NCBI GenBank assembly: GCA_963798805.1
Contig: CAWCVC010000015.1
Coordinates: 1 to 64,000 of the forward strand
Direction of reading: 5' to 3'
Source: CAVZCK01 sp963798805
GTDB lineage: Bacteria; Pseudomonadota; Alphaproteobacteria; Rhizobiales; Rhodomicrobiaceae
DNA length: 64,000 nucleotides
Notes under the pieces: generated by a model
Told to the model about the DNA's origin: nothing
The model's database searches: none
The model's input: the letters and a program-made list of their open reading frames with translations, nothing else
Program-made: the position numbers and the translations under genes
Part shown: positions 1 to 8,035 of the stretch, piece after piece
How the letters are laid out: each line of letters starts with the position of its first letter
Numbering within the stretch: the first letter of the stretch is position 1

Positions 1-176
1 ACCGCAAGCTCACCGTCGCGGGCAGCACGTCGGCGGGGAGAGAATTAGGCCGGAACTCTCCGACGGGCAACTTGGCCGGATTGAGGCGCGAACTGTCCCT
101 CGTACACCGAGCGATGAGCGGCCCTCATGCATCTTTCCGGCCGTTGTTGTTTTCGAACGATGATAGGTTGTAGACG

Positions 177-518
177 CTAGATTAGCTTCTTCTTATCGAT
201 ATCGGCCGGTTGAAAATGAATTTGCGCGGCTGATCCGGGCGCGTCCGGATCGGTGCGCTGCCAGCTTCTGGGGGCGGATTGCGGAGCAACCATAGTGGGC
301 TGGAGGCCGGCTGCGGCGGCGCCTGGCGCGCTCATTGCCGATGCCCGAAGACCGTACTGATCGATGTAGTAGAGGAACTGCCGGTAGCTGAAGGGCAGCC
401 GATCCTTGAGTTTGGCGTAGATCCTCGTGGCGAATACGCCTGCCTTAAGCTCCGCCTGGATCTCGTCCTTGAGCACCAGGAAGGCCGGGCGCCCATTCAC
501 TTTGGCCTTGCTCGCCAT
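177..518 (-). CDS. TraK-like oriT-binding conjugation protein
   Basis: The product is about 113 residues. Its first half (residues about 10-55) carries a segment with the shape of RP4 TraK: hydrophobic FLVLKDEIQ, then an alpha-helical IYAKLKDRL, then YRQFLYYIDQY, matching the FLAVKSDVQ and YETFTQHVKRY segments I recall from RP4 TraK. The C-terminal half is Ala/Pro-rich and probably disordered. In the family TraK binds and bends DNA next to the nick site as part of the relaxosome. The longest reading starts at GTG 533, but a purine-rich AGGGGGAG at 530-523 best serves ATG 518 (ATG 521 is the alternative). An RP4-like oriT core lies just upstream, which supports the call. No relaxase or other tra gene remains in the window, so it is probably a relic. 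An unrelated small helical protein is possible. Confidence 0.6.
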   Translation of the reverse strand: MASKAKVNGRPAFLVLKDEIQAELKAGVFATRIYAKLKDRLPFSYRQFLYYIDQYGLRASAMSAPGAAAAGLQPTMVAPQSAPRSWQRTDPDAPGSAAQIHFQPADIDKKKLI

Positions 519-589
519 CATGCTCCCCCTCACGCATTCATCATCATGACCAAACTATCTCGGCTCTCGCCCCGGCTGAATGCGCTAAG

Positions 590-750
590 AAAGTGAAGTA
601 ATTTGTACGAAAAAGAATGAGATCGAATCAAAACGAAAAAAATTGAATGAAGACGCCTGAAAACGCATAATCAGGAATGACCAGGTATAAGTGCAAGAAA
701 TTGAGGCTGTTCATGCGGGCAAGATGTGTGAAGTAGGCCCACTTCACCGG
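590..750 (-). other. RP4/MOBP-type origin of transfer (oriT) core with A-tract region
   Basis: On the minus strand a 7-bp inverted repeat (GTGAAGT and ACTTCAC, positions 728-747, 6-nt loop) contains GTGGGCCTACTTCAC, 15 nt that I recall from the RP4 oriT. The octamer CATCTTGC follows at 726-719 and fits the MOBP nick consensus YATCCTGY at 7 of 8 positions. The predicted nick is between 720 and 719. Between this core and the TraK-like gene the DNA (about 590-680) is A-rich with several A-tracts, as expected for the bent TraK-binding site of RP4, and the order nick - A-tracts - traK is the RP4 order. This is sequence matching from memory. Function today is doubtful because no relaxase gene is near. 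Confidence 0.6.
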
Positions 751-1350
751 AGACTTACTGCGCCTGACGGCTCGACGCGGGCCGGCCCCGTCGGCTGGAG
801 TGCTCTATATGGGAATCATGCGGCAACTTAATTTGGAGAACCTCAGGGGAACCGAAGCTCCTGCGATCGACGCGGCTTGTCATCGGTTTCCGTGATCACG
901 ATTCGTCTGGTTGACCGATATTGTGTTTTGGCCACCACCATGCCTCCCCGTTCGGATTCGGCGCAGCAGCATCCACCTCTGTTTCGCAATGAGGGGTTGG
1001 CCTCGCGATCGCCACCGCGCCAGCTTGCTGCTCGGGGGCGATCGCGCAGGCCGTCACGTTTCACCTCCTCATGCGGCACGCTGGGCGAACGCCGCCAGCG
1101 GTGCCGATCTTACCTCCCAGATCGATGAGGGGTTCTCTCTTGCCGCCGCCATTTCCGAGACGAACGGCCGGCGTGTGATGCGCGCGGCTTAAGCAGACGA
1201 CGCCACTTGCCTGCCGAAGGCGTGTTAAGCCTGACAAGCCGAGCAATGCCGCTTAGGCGTGATCTGTGGGGCCGCAGTCGGCATCGGGTGTGCTCCGCGT
1301 GATCCTTGCATATGGGAGAGGCGGGGCGTTCCTCTGAGGTAACCCATGAT
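751..1350. other. Stretch without a recognisable gene
   Basis: About 600 bases between the oriT core and the IS630 remnant. Short open frames occur on both strands (for example 911-1192 plus and 843-1079 minus), but they overlap each other, are rich in Arg/Pro/Ser as GC-rich non-coding frames are, and match no family I know. In RP4 this side of oriT carries traJ on the plus strand; I looked for a TraJ-like ribbon-helix-helix sequence here and did not see one. The stretch is most likely decayed island DNA. Confidence 0.5.
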
Positions 1351-1354
1351 GCTA

Positions 1355-1815
1355 GTGCACCAACTCATTCAGATGGTGCAGAGATTGGTTTGAGCTTTTG
1401 GGAAGATCTGGTCTGGGCTTTGTTCAGACGAAGGGCTTGACCCACTGGTTGTGGTCGTGGATGTGGCGACGTATGGCGTCCTTCAGTTCGGCGACCGATC
1501 GGAAGACGCCGCGCCGAATGCGCCTTCGGGTGATGGCGGAGAAGAAGCTCTCGACAGCGCTGAGCCAGGACGTCGATGTCGGGGTGAAGTAGAACACTCA
1601 GCGCGGATGGCCGGCCAGCTATCGCCGAACCTTCGGATGCTTGCAGGTGGCGTAATTGTCGAGGATAGCGTGGATCGCCTTTCCCACCAGCACAGCACGC
1701 TCCACCGCATTGAGCAATTTGATGAATTCCTGTCGCCGATGTTGGTCCATAGACTGGACGAGCACGGTACCGTCCAGGACATTGAGCGCACGAACGCCGT
1801 GGTGGTCTCATTGCG
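1355..1815 (-). pseudogene. IS630-family element remnant (3' half of transposase and one terminal repeat)
   Basis: The left end reads CTAGTGCAC and is followed by CTCATTCAGATGGTGCA, almost the same as the left end of the intact IS630 element at 4416. Aligning the frame to the intact transposase shows the C-terminal third, including the ITRRRIRRGVF and AIRRHIHDHN-like segments, but two tryptophan codons (counterparts of about W272 and W279) have become stops TAG and TGA. Similarity stops abruptly near 1815, so the N-terminal two thirds and the right terminal repeat are gone. The copy differs clearly from the intact one, so it is an older insertion rather than a recent duplicate. It lies in the same orientation as the intact copy. 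Confidence 0.8.
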
Positions 1816-1893
1816 CTGGCGCTAAAGAAGAAGCCTATCGCCGATTGATGCGAGGCCCTTTGTGATCAATTCCTCGCGGCGACGCCGTAAGCA

Positions 1894-2934
1894 ATGGCAA
1901 AACGCTTCGGCAGGAGAATTGGTCCGGTGCGGTTAAGATCTGCCCTTCTGAAAATCGTCAAAATCTTCAGCCTCTTCACCATCGTTGTCGCCTTATCGGC
2001 GTCGCTCCGATCTTTTGCCGCGGAGCAAGCATCGGACGTTCCGGCTTGGCTGAGGGCCCATGTCGGCGAAGGCAAGGGTCAAATCGCACAAGTGGTCTTG
2101 CAGAGGGCGCGCGCGCTTTATCTGCAAAAAGTGAGCGAAGGCTTGGTTAAGAATCCCTGCTACTTCGCCATGGATGCAACCCGCCCCAACGATTTGGGCC
2201 ATGGCGATTTGGGGCGCCGGTTTTACATGATCTGCGAAGCCAAACGATCGTTTGGCGCGGTTTCGGCGGGGCACGGCGGCGGTCGGGATTTGAAGGGCAT
2301 CGCGGATTTCGCAAACGGAAGACGGTGCGCGAAGAACTTCAGCAATGCGATGGATTCCAAACTGACCGCAGGCGGAGCCTATGTGACGGGCGAGACGAAA
2401 ACGTCTTTCAAAGGCTATTATCGCGTCTCAGCGAAAACAGACGCGGTTTTCCTGCGCTCATTCGTGGAGTTCGACGGCGAAGGCGAAGCCGCAAACGCCA
2501 GACAGCGCGAGATCGGCGGACATGCGGCCGAGTTGTTGAGAAACGTCTGTCTTCGAAAAGATCCGCACAGCCCCTACGCGGACGGTAAGGGCTACGTCCC
2601 GTTCGGGAAACTGGTGGACTACGCCGGCGGCCGCAGCGATGGCTGCACCAGTTGGTCGCCGTCGGACGCCAGGCAAATCATCCCGATGATGAAGGACAAA
2701 CCCACGACGCTTTACATCTATCCTCAATCAGACGACGTCAATGCGGTTGCACAAGCGGTGAAGGCCGGCCGGTCGCTGTCGCGCGCCGGACTATATTGGA
2801 ACGCTTCCTGCTTGAATGAAATCCGCTCTCCGAAGTTTTGGCCAAAGGAAACCCTTGAGCCGATCCTCGCTCAATACAAGAAGGATCATCCGGCACCGCC
2901 GCAACGGCCAACGCCGATCTGTAAGAGGCGGTGA
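1894..2934 (+). CDS. Exported murein L,D-transpeptidase-like (YkuD_2-type) protein
   Basis: A 346-residue protein with a basic N-terminus and one hydrophobic segment (about residues 20-42, ending near SFAAE), consistent with a signal peptide or anchor. The region around residues 100-290 resembles the L,D-transpeptidase catalytic family of the YkuD_2 type: a charged GxxxxFYMICEAK strand, GHGGGRD, and the active-site-like GRSDGCTSWSP near residue 250, where the family usually has GRSxGC. The Cys would be the nucleophile for peptidoglycan cross-linking. The His usually seen just before Gly-Cys is Asp here, so activity is uncertain. It sits between a dead IS630 copy and an integrase stub and is probably island cargo. 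The start was chosen as the first ATG of the frame; no strong ribosome binding site is evident. Confidence 0.6.
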   Translation: MAKRFGRRIGPVRLRSALLKIVKIFSLFTIVVALSASLRSFAAEQASDVPAWLRAHVGEGKGQIAQVVLQRARALYLQKVSEGLVKNPCYFAMDATRPNDLGHGDLGRRFYMICEAKRSFGAVSAGHGGGRDLKGIADFANGRRCAKNFSNAMDSKLTAGGAYVTGETKTSFKGYYRVSAKTDAVFLRSFVEFDGEGEAANARQREIGGHAAELLRNVCLRKDPHSPYADGKGYVPFGKLVDYAGGRSDGCTSWSPSDARQIIPMMKDKPTTLYIYPQSDDVNAVAQAVKAGRSLSRAGLYWNASCLNEIRSPKFWPKETLEPILAQYKKDHPAPPQRPTPICKRR

Positions 2935-3029
2935 AATTTGTCTCTTGTTCCTTGTCTCTTGTACTGCGCGCGCCGTGGACGGTTGACGATCGGCGCCGCT
3001 TTTTTGTCAGCCATTCTGCGGACTTGGAT

Positions 3030-3284
3030 TTTGGCTCAGTGCCGGCCATCGAGGCGGCGATCAACCATCTCAGCAACGAGCGCGCGGGGATCAAGGGTGT
3101 TTACAATCGCGGCACCCAGGAACGCCAGAAGCGGGAGTTAATGGAAAAATGGGGTGCACATATCGAGCAATTGACGGCTGAACGGCCGGAACATAGCTGG
3201 AACCTGGCCAGATTTTCGAGCCCGCAGATCCGCCTGCCTCTGCGGGCGAGCGCACTGCGGCATTCCGGTTCTTGCAGCAAATGA
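3030..3284 (+). pseudogene. C-terminal stub of a tyrosine integrase
   Basis: The open frame around here contains AIEAAINHLSNERAGIKGVYNRG followed by a lysine/arginine-rich helix and WGAHIEQL, shown here only as landmarks within 3046-3168. Phage and island integrases end this way: a helix with the last His/Ser of the active site, then the GVYNR nucleophile tyrosine, then a helix ending near Trp-Ala-Asp-His-like residues. Everything upstream (Arg I, His-X-X-Arg, DNA-binding domain) is missing, so only about 50 family residues survive. The frame continues past the natural end into unrelated sequence. It marks this region as a former integrative element, in line with the oriT and TraK-like gene to its left. 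Confidence 0.65.
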
Positions 3285-3348
3285 GCGGAAGGTCTCGGCG
3301 TCGGCGGCAGGCGTAAGCCGGCGATCGTATCGAAGTGGAGAAACAAAG

Positions 3349-4260
3349 ATGAGCGGATTCACGGAAGCGGATGTTTCCGACCAGTCAGGCAAGTGCTTCA
3401 TCGTCACCGGGGCCAATACCGGCCTTGGCTTTGAAGCTTCACGCGTGCTGGCAGCGCGGGGGGCCCGCGTGCTGCTCGCCTGCCGTGGCAAGGAGAGGGC
3501 AGAGGCCGCCATGGCCCGGATCAAGCAGGCGACGCCGGGGGCCGATCTCGCCTTCCTGCCGCTCGACCAAGCGGACCTCGCCAGCGTCCGCGCCGCAGCC
3601 GAATTGGCAGCGAAGGAGCCGCGCATCGATGTGCTCATCAACAATGCAGCCGTGATGAACCCGCCGCTCACGCGCACGAAGCAGGGCTTCGAATTGCAGT
3701 TCGGCGTCAATCATCTCGGCTGCTTCGCGCTGACCGGCCTACTCCTGCCCAAGCTCACCGAAACCGCCGGGTCGCGGATGGTCGTCACCGGCAGCATTGC
3801 CCACCGGCGCGGGAGCATCGACTGGGACGACCTCAACGCGCAGAAGAGCTACAACAGGTCACAGCGCTATGCCGCCAGCAAGCTCGCCAACATGCTGTTC
3901 TTCTTCGAATTGGATCGCCGGTTGCGCGCGGCGGGCTTGCCGGTGACGGCGGTCGGTTGCCATCCGGGAATAGCGGCGACCGAACTGGGGCGTCACGGCG
4001 GCCCCTTCCTCCTCTTTTTGCCGCTGGTCCGCATGACGCTCAACACTCAGGCGATGGGCGCATGGCCCACATTGCAGGCGGCCACAGCGCAGGTTACACC
4101 CGGCGGCTATTACGGTCCGACAGGATTTCGCGATATCCGCGGTCCTTCAGGCAAAGCGTCCCGTACGATGCAGGCGCAGGATCCGGCACTCGCGCGGCGG
4201 CTCTGGGATGTATCTGTTGCCATGACCGAGATCGACCCAGGCTTGCCGCCGGCGAAATGA
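3349..4260 (+). CDS. Short-chain dehydrogenase/reductase (SDR), retinol-dehydrogenase-like
   Basis: A 303-residue NAD(P)-dependent oxidoreductase. The Rossmann cofactor motif TGANTGLG is at residues about 21-28, NNAAVM (the NNAG element) near 100, the catalytic serine in VTGSIAH near 147, and the catalytic YAASK near residue 173. The long form, with extra C-terminal residues and the order TGxxxGxG then RxxxK, resembles the classical/extended retinol-dehydrogenase and protochlorophyllide-reductase-like group, whose bacterial members have unknown substrates. GTGGAGAAACAAAGATG places a plausible ribosome site before ATG 3349. It stands alone between the integrase stub and an intact IS630 element, so its context gives no pathway. 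Confidence 0.85.
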   Translation: MSGFTEADVSDQSGKCFIVTGANTGLGFEASRVLAARGARVLLACRGKERAEAAMARIKQATPGADLAFLPLDQADLASVRAAAELAAKEPRIDVLINNAAVMNPPLTRTKQGFELQFGVNHLGCFALTGLLLPKLTETAGSRMVVTGSIAHRRGSIDWDDLNAQKSYNRSQRYAASKLANMLFFFELDRRLRAAGLPVTAVGCHPGIAATELGRHGGPFLLFLPLVRMTLNTQAMGAWPTLQAATAQVTPGGYYGPTGFRDIRGPSGKASRTMQAQDPALARRLWDVSVAMTEIDPGLPPAK

Positions 4261-4415
4261 AAGGCGACTGTCGACTTCGACATGCCGTGGTCTGAGGTCT
4301 TTGCAGGTATCCAGGAGGCTTGTTGGACCACAATCGGCGCGAAGCTCGCAACCCGGCTGCCTGATGAATGTCCGAGACGAGGCGGGGGCGGGAATGCGAC
4401 GCTCTTGCCTCGCTA

Positions 4416-5553
4416 GTGCACTGACTCATTCAGATGGTGCAGGCAGGCGCTTGAGTTTGCCGAAAATTTCTTTGGCGGATTTCGTCCAGACAAAGGGCTT
4501 GGGGTGACCGTTGTGATCGCGGATGTAGCGGCGGATGGCATCTTCCAATTCGGCGACGGATTTGAAGACGCCGCGACGGATGCGCCTTCGGGTGATGACT
4601 GAGAAGAAGCCCTCGACGGCGTTGAGCCAGGATGCGGATGTGGGCGTGAAGTGGAAGACCCAGCGCGGATTGTCGGCCAGCCATTGCTTGACCTTGGGAT
4701 GCTTGTGGGTGGCGTAATTGTCGAGGATGGCATGGATGACCTTTCCCGCCGGAACGGCGCGTTCCACCGCATTGAGGAACTTGATAAACTCCTGATGCCG
4801 GTGCTTTTGCATGCAACGCCCCAACACGGTGCCATCGAGAATATTGAGCGCGGCGAACAGGGTGGTGGTGCCATTCCGCTTATAATCGTGGGTCATGGTT
4901 GCGCATTTGCCGGGCTTCAGCGGAAGGCCGGGTTGCGTGCGATCGAGCGCCTGAATTTGGCTTTTCTCATCGATGGACAGCACCACGGCATGACAGGGCG
5001 GCTCCATGTACAGGCCGACGACATCCTCCACTTTCGCGGCAAAGGCGGGATCGTTGGACATCTTGAAGGTGCGTAAGCGGTGAGGTTGAAGGCGATGCCC
5101 ATCCCAGATGCGTTGCACCGTCCGCAAGCTGACGCCGACAGCCTTGGCGACCGCCCGGCCGGTCCAATGCGTCGCGTTATGGGGTGGCTCGGAGCATGGC
5201 AGCGCCAGCACCCTGGCCACGGTCTCCAACTGAACAGGGGCTTTGCCCGGCTTGCGCGTCTTGTCCCGCAAGAGGCCATCCACCCCTTGCTCGGCATATC
5301 GCAACTGCCAGCGCCACACCGCCGGGCGACTGCCACCGATCTGCCTCGCCACCTCCAGAACGGGCAGCCTGTCTGCCGAAAGAAGAACGATCCGTGCCCG
5401 CTGGACGTGCTTCTGCGCGCTGTTGCGATCCTCAATAACCGCCGCCAAACGCGCGCGGTCCTCAGAGGCGATGATGATGCTGACGGTTTGTGCCATATCA
5501 GCAGAATCGCACGAACTAGGCCGCGTGTGAATCCTCTGTTTGCGTCAGTGCAC
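4416..5553 (-). mobile_element. Intact IS630-family insertion sequence with TA target duplication
   Basis: The element is 1138 bp. Its left end GTGCACTGACTCA (from 4416) is the reverse complement, with one mismatch, of the right end TGCGTCAGTGCAC (to 5553). Both ends are flanked by TA (4414-4415 and 5554-5555), the target dinucleotide duplicated by the Tc1/mariner-like IS630 family. A single full-length transposase gene fills it. Both ends, the flanking TA and the open reading frame are whole, so the copy looks recent and possibly active. A degraded relative in the same orientation lies at 1355-1815. Confidence 0.9.
4426..5496 (-). CDS. IS630 family transposase
   Basis: The protein has 356 residues, a full length for the family. 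The N-terminal part (about 1-130) is a helix-turn-helix DNA-binding region of the Psq/homeodomain-like type (VARQIGGSRPAVWRW; VGVSLRTVQRIW). The catalytic DDE domain follows: first Asp in SIDEKSQ (about residue 176), second Asp in AILDNYATHKHP (about 259), and Glu in SWLNAVEGFFS (about 295), a spacing of about 35 as in IS630/Tc1. The TGA stop lies inside the left terminal repeat. No frameshift is needed. It catalyses cut-and-paste transposition into TA. Confidence 0.92.
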   Translation of the reverse strand: MAQTVSIIIASEDRARLAAVIEDRNSAQKHVQRARIVLLSADRLPVLEVARQIGGSRPAVWRWQLRYAEQGVDGLLRDKTRKPGKAPVQLETVARVLALPCSEPPHNATHWTGRAVAKAVGVSLRTVQRIWDGHRLQPHRLRTFKMSNDPAFAAKVEDVVGLYMEPPCHAVVLSIDEKSQIQALDRTQPGLPLKPGKCATMTHDYKRNGTTTLFAALNILDGTVLGRCMQKHRHQEFIKFLNAVERAVPAGKVIHAILDNYATHKHPKVKQWLADNPRWVFHFTPTSASWLNAVEGFFSVITRRRIRRGVFKSVAELEDAIRRYIRDHNGHPKPFVWTKSAKEIFGKLKRLPAPSE

Positions 5554-5555
5554 TA

Positions 5556-5844
5556 GCGTCAATTCGATCTGCGGCTTCAGGAAGGATCCGCTATCGGATT
5601 ATTCCGGTCACTGTTCGCAGGGCCTACGAGCCGCGGTCACTCACTGCGGCCGAAACGGCCTCGGGCCTTTAGCGGTGTCAGCGCGAGCGTTTTCTATTAG
5701 CGCCCGCTTTCTAATAGCGCTTGCGGACAGAACTAAAAAGGGCGGAGAAATGGGAGATGGGCCACAAGCAGAAATATCGTCAGTCGCGGCAGCGATCCCG
5801 ATTATGACGCGTCGCCGGTACTTCTTGTGCGAGTCACGGATGCA
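5556..5844. other. Intergenic region with a paired CTATTAG/CTAATAG repeat
   Basis: About 290 bases between the IS630 right end and the DUF1007 gene. No gene is supported here; an open plus frame runs through it but it continues as the antisense of DUF1007. Two copies of a 17-nt motif, TTTCTATTAGCGC and TTTCTAATAGCGC, lie at about 5691-5720. Their cores CTATTAG and CTAATAG also form a 7-bp inverted repeat with a 10-nt loop. Read on the minus strand this sits just past the DUF1007 gene and could act as its transcription end, but it lacks a clear U tract. Confidence 0.3.
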
Positions 5845-6546
5845 TCAGCTGGCCGGACAGGAGATGCTGACGAATTGCGCATATTGCTCGGCGATGGAAC
5901 GCGCGGCGGCGGCATTGTTGAAAAAACTCTCGCCCAGTGAGGAAGAGGTGCTGGTCTGGGCAGTATCCGCAGCCGGATCCTTGACCACCGGCGTGCAGCC
6001 CTCCGGCGCCCCGCTCAGCCCGATCGGACGGTCCTTGGCGAGAGAGAAATCGACCAAATAGGTCGGGTCGTAGACCGCGAATGTGAAATCCTTCACCTTG
6101 TCGGCAGGCAAAGGCTGCTTGAGAGGCAAGGTGAAGAACAGGGTCAGCCGTTTATCGTTGTATTCCAGCCAATAATCCTTCGGCTCATCGCGCTCGATCA
6201 GCTTGCCCGCCACTTTCGGAAAGGTGAAATAATCGAACTCCTTCAGCGAGCTGATATTGACCTGGGTCAACTCCTTCAGCTCATCGCGGTCATATTTGCC
6301 GTCATTGTTCTTGTCGAGCCCCATGACCGCGAATTGGGAATAATATTCATCGAACACCCATTTGTGCCGAAACCCGATGATCGCCTTCTGCGCATCATAA
6401 AGCACGTCCGTATGCACGGTCACCCAGACGTGCGGGTGGGCAAGTGCGCCGCTCCAGGCGCCGAACACCGCCATTGCCAGAACGGCATAGAATGAAGTTG
6501 CCCCGGTTTCGTGGACATCCGAACATTTGCGTTTCAGGAGTTCACG

Positions 6547-6861
6547 ATGCCAAAGACACAGCCGCCTTACCCGCCGGAATTCCGGCAACGAATGATCGAG
6601 CTGGTCCGATCCGGACGAACGCCGAATGAGCTTGCCAAGGAATTTGACCCATCGGCTCAGGCGATCCGCAATTGGGTTGCGCAGGCTGACCGCGACGAAG
6701 GTCGGCGCGAGGATGGCCTGACGACGGCCGAGCGCGAGGAGTTGAACCGGCTGCGCCGGGAGAACAAGCAGCTCAAGCTGGAGCGCGAAATCCTCTCAAA
6801 AGCCGCGGCCTGGTTTGCTCGGGAGACCGATGTGATCCCACCGAAGGGTTCCAATTCATGA
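6547..6861 (+). CDS. IS3 family transposase OrfA
   Basis: The product has 104 residues. It contains a helix-turn-helix of the transposase-8 type (YPPEFRQRMIELV to AKEFDPSAQAIRNWV, residues about 7-45) and then a leucine-zipper-like coiled coil (REELNRLRRENKQLKLEREIL, about 65-88) that mediates multimer formation. The start ATG 6547 has AGGAG at 6535-6539 in good spacing; a longer frame from 6511 would begin in the terminal repeat. Its stop overlaps the orfB start as ATGA, and orfB lies in the -1 frame, so the fused OrfAB could form by frameshifting or OrfB by coupled re-initiation. Confidence 0.9.
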   Translation: MPKTQPPYPPEFRQRMIELVRSGRTPNELAKEFDPSAQAIRNWVAQADRDEGRREDGLTTAEREELNRLRRENKQLKLEREILSKAAAWFARETDVIPPKGSNS

Positions 6862-7877
6862 GCGCGAACCGGGCCGTTTATCCGATCACTGCCATGAGCC
6901 GTCTGCTGGGTGTCTCCGCCAGCGGCTTTTACGCTTCGACCAAGCGTCCGCCATCTAGGCGTCGCCAGGCCGATGCGGCTCTGACCGCCAGGATCCGCAC
7001 GGCGCATGCTGGCTCGCAGGGCACGTATGGCGTCCCGCGCATTCAGGCCGAACTCGCCGAACAGGGGATATGCGTTGGCCGCAAGCGCGTGGCCCGCTTG
7101 ATGCGCGCAGCGGCGCTCGCCGGCGTCAGCCGTCGTCGCTTCGTGACGACGACTGTGAAGGGCGGCGGCCGTCAGGCGCCCGATCTGGTTGACCGCAACT
7201 TCACGGCAGACCGGCCTAACGTATTGTGGGTGGCCGATATTACATATTGTCCGACCTGGTCGGGGTTCCTCTATCTCGCCGTCGTTCTCGATGCCTTCAG
7301 CCGACGGATCGTCGGCCAAGTGAGCGCTTGTCGCTCACGATAAACGTTCGCTCCGATGGCAGCCAGCTTGCACGCCAAGATCGTGTTGGATGCGCTCGAT
7401 ATGGCGCTATGGCGGCGGCGTCCGATCGGCGTGATCCACCACTCCGATCAAGGCTCTCAGTACACGTCTCTTGCTTTCGGCAAGCGCTGCCGGGAAGCGG
7501 GCGTCCGTCCATCGATGGGCTCAGTCGGCGATGCCTATGACAATGCGATGGCGGAAAGCTTCTTCGCCACCCTCGAATGTGAGTTGCTCGACCGGCGGCG
7601 GTTCAAGACCCACGCCGAGGCGCGCATCGCCATCTTCGAGTTCATCGAAGGCTTTTACAATCCGCGCCGGCGCCATTCCTCGCTCGGCTATCTCTCGCCG
7701 GCGGCGTTCGAGACAAGAGCTCTCGATCCCGGCGCACACGAGCCTGCCGTCGTGCTCGCGTCCGTCAAGGACGGCCTGGAAACGCCGGGCCAAGCCGCAT
7801 CGTCGGCCTGCCGGCCATCCGTGACCGCCGCTTCTCCCGACAGCCGTCAGAATCTGCAGGCCGGGATGAAAAGATGA
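6858..7877 (+). pseudogene. IS3 family transposase OrfB interrupted by an in-frame stop
   Basis: The frame begins with SANRAVYPITAMSRLLGVSASGFY (landmark; residues about 2-25) and the HTH_21-type region, and carries the first catalytic Asp in VLWVADITYCP. After FSRRIVG a 33-nt segment with a hairpin and a TAA stop (7341-7343) replaces what is normally two residues. The same frame resumes at MAASLHAKIVLDAL and contains the second Asp (HHSDQGSQY) and the Glu (DNAMAESFFATLE). All three catalytic residues therefore survive in one frame, separated only by the stop. The two halves look otherwise undamaged. Without stop readthrough no active integrase domain is made. Confidence 0.85.
7317..7349 (+). 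repeat. 33-nt hairpin insertion inside IS3 orfB
   Basis: Relative to the normal IS3 OrfB sequence, about 33 extra bases lie between the IVG codons and the MAASLHAK codons. They contain a perfect 7-bp stem, GTGAGCG (7320-7326) and CGCTCAC (7332-7338), with loop CTTGT, followed by TAA. The length is a multiple of three, so the downstream frame is kept. I infer insertion of a small palindromic sequence or a footprint of another element; the exact edges are uncertain by a few bases. Confidence 0.55.
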
Positions 7878-8035
7878 TCCAGGCCGAACAAAAAGATGCG
7901 ACCGAAAAGGAGGACAAAATGCCGTCAAACCGAATACGCTGATGCCAAGCCCTCAACTCTCTACGAAACCGGGGCAAGTCCAGAACGCCCACTGAATTCG
8001 CTGCAAACGTTGCATCGGCCGACCCCAATTTTGGA

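Larger units (their letters stand above)
6493..7982 (+). mobile_element. IS3-family insertion sequence, 1490 bp, with 3-bp target duplication
   Basis: The left end TGAAGTTGCCCCGGTTTCGT (from 6493) matches the reverse complement of the right end around 7957-7982, where TTGCCCCGGTTTCGT is shared. GAA directly flanks both sides (6490-6492 and 7983-7985), the 3-bp duplication usual for IS3 elements. Inside are orfA and orfB in the IS3 arrangement, orfB being one frame back relative to orfA. The insertion splits a DUF1007 gene. orfB carries an in-frame stop, so this copy is probably unable to move by itself. Confidence 0.9.
5845..8015 (-). pseudogene. DUF1007 (COG3683) periplasmic protein gene split by an IS3 element
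   Basis: The 3' part (6489-5845) encodes the body of a DUF1007 protein: AHPHVWVTV at the mature N-terminus, an EF-hand-like DKNNDGKYDRDEL near the middle, then the DYF/LTLFFTLPL strands and a Cys-containing tail. The 5' part lies on the other side of the IS3 element, at 8015-7983. Removing the element and one copy of the 3-bp duplication (TTC on this strand) restores a 225-residue frame whose start, MQRLQRIQWAFYAVLAMAV, is a good signal peptide. The open frame now visible begins with IS3-derived residues and lacks a normal signal sequence. DUF1007 proteins are typically coded beside NicO nickel/cobalt permeases, as here. The restored start lies 20 bases after the NicO stop. Confidence 0.85.

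Noticed and set aside
911..1192. Small plus-strand frame as a traJ homologue next to oriT
   Set aside because: It has the position of RP4 traJ but no ribbon-helix-helix or other TraJ-like sequence; it is Arg/Pro-rich noise.
5540..6061. 173-codon plus-strand frame after IS630
   Set aside because: Its second half is antisense to the DUF1007 gene, and the first half starts inside the IS terminal repeat.
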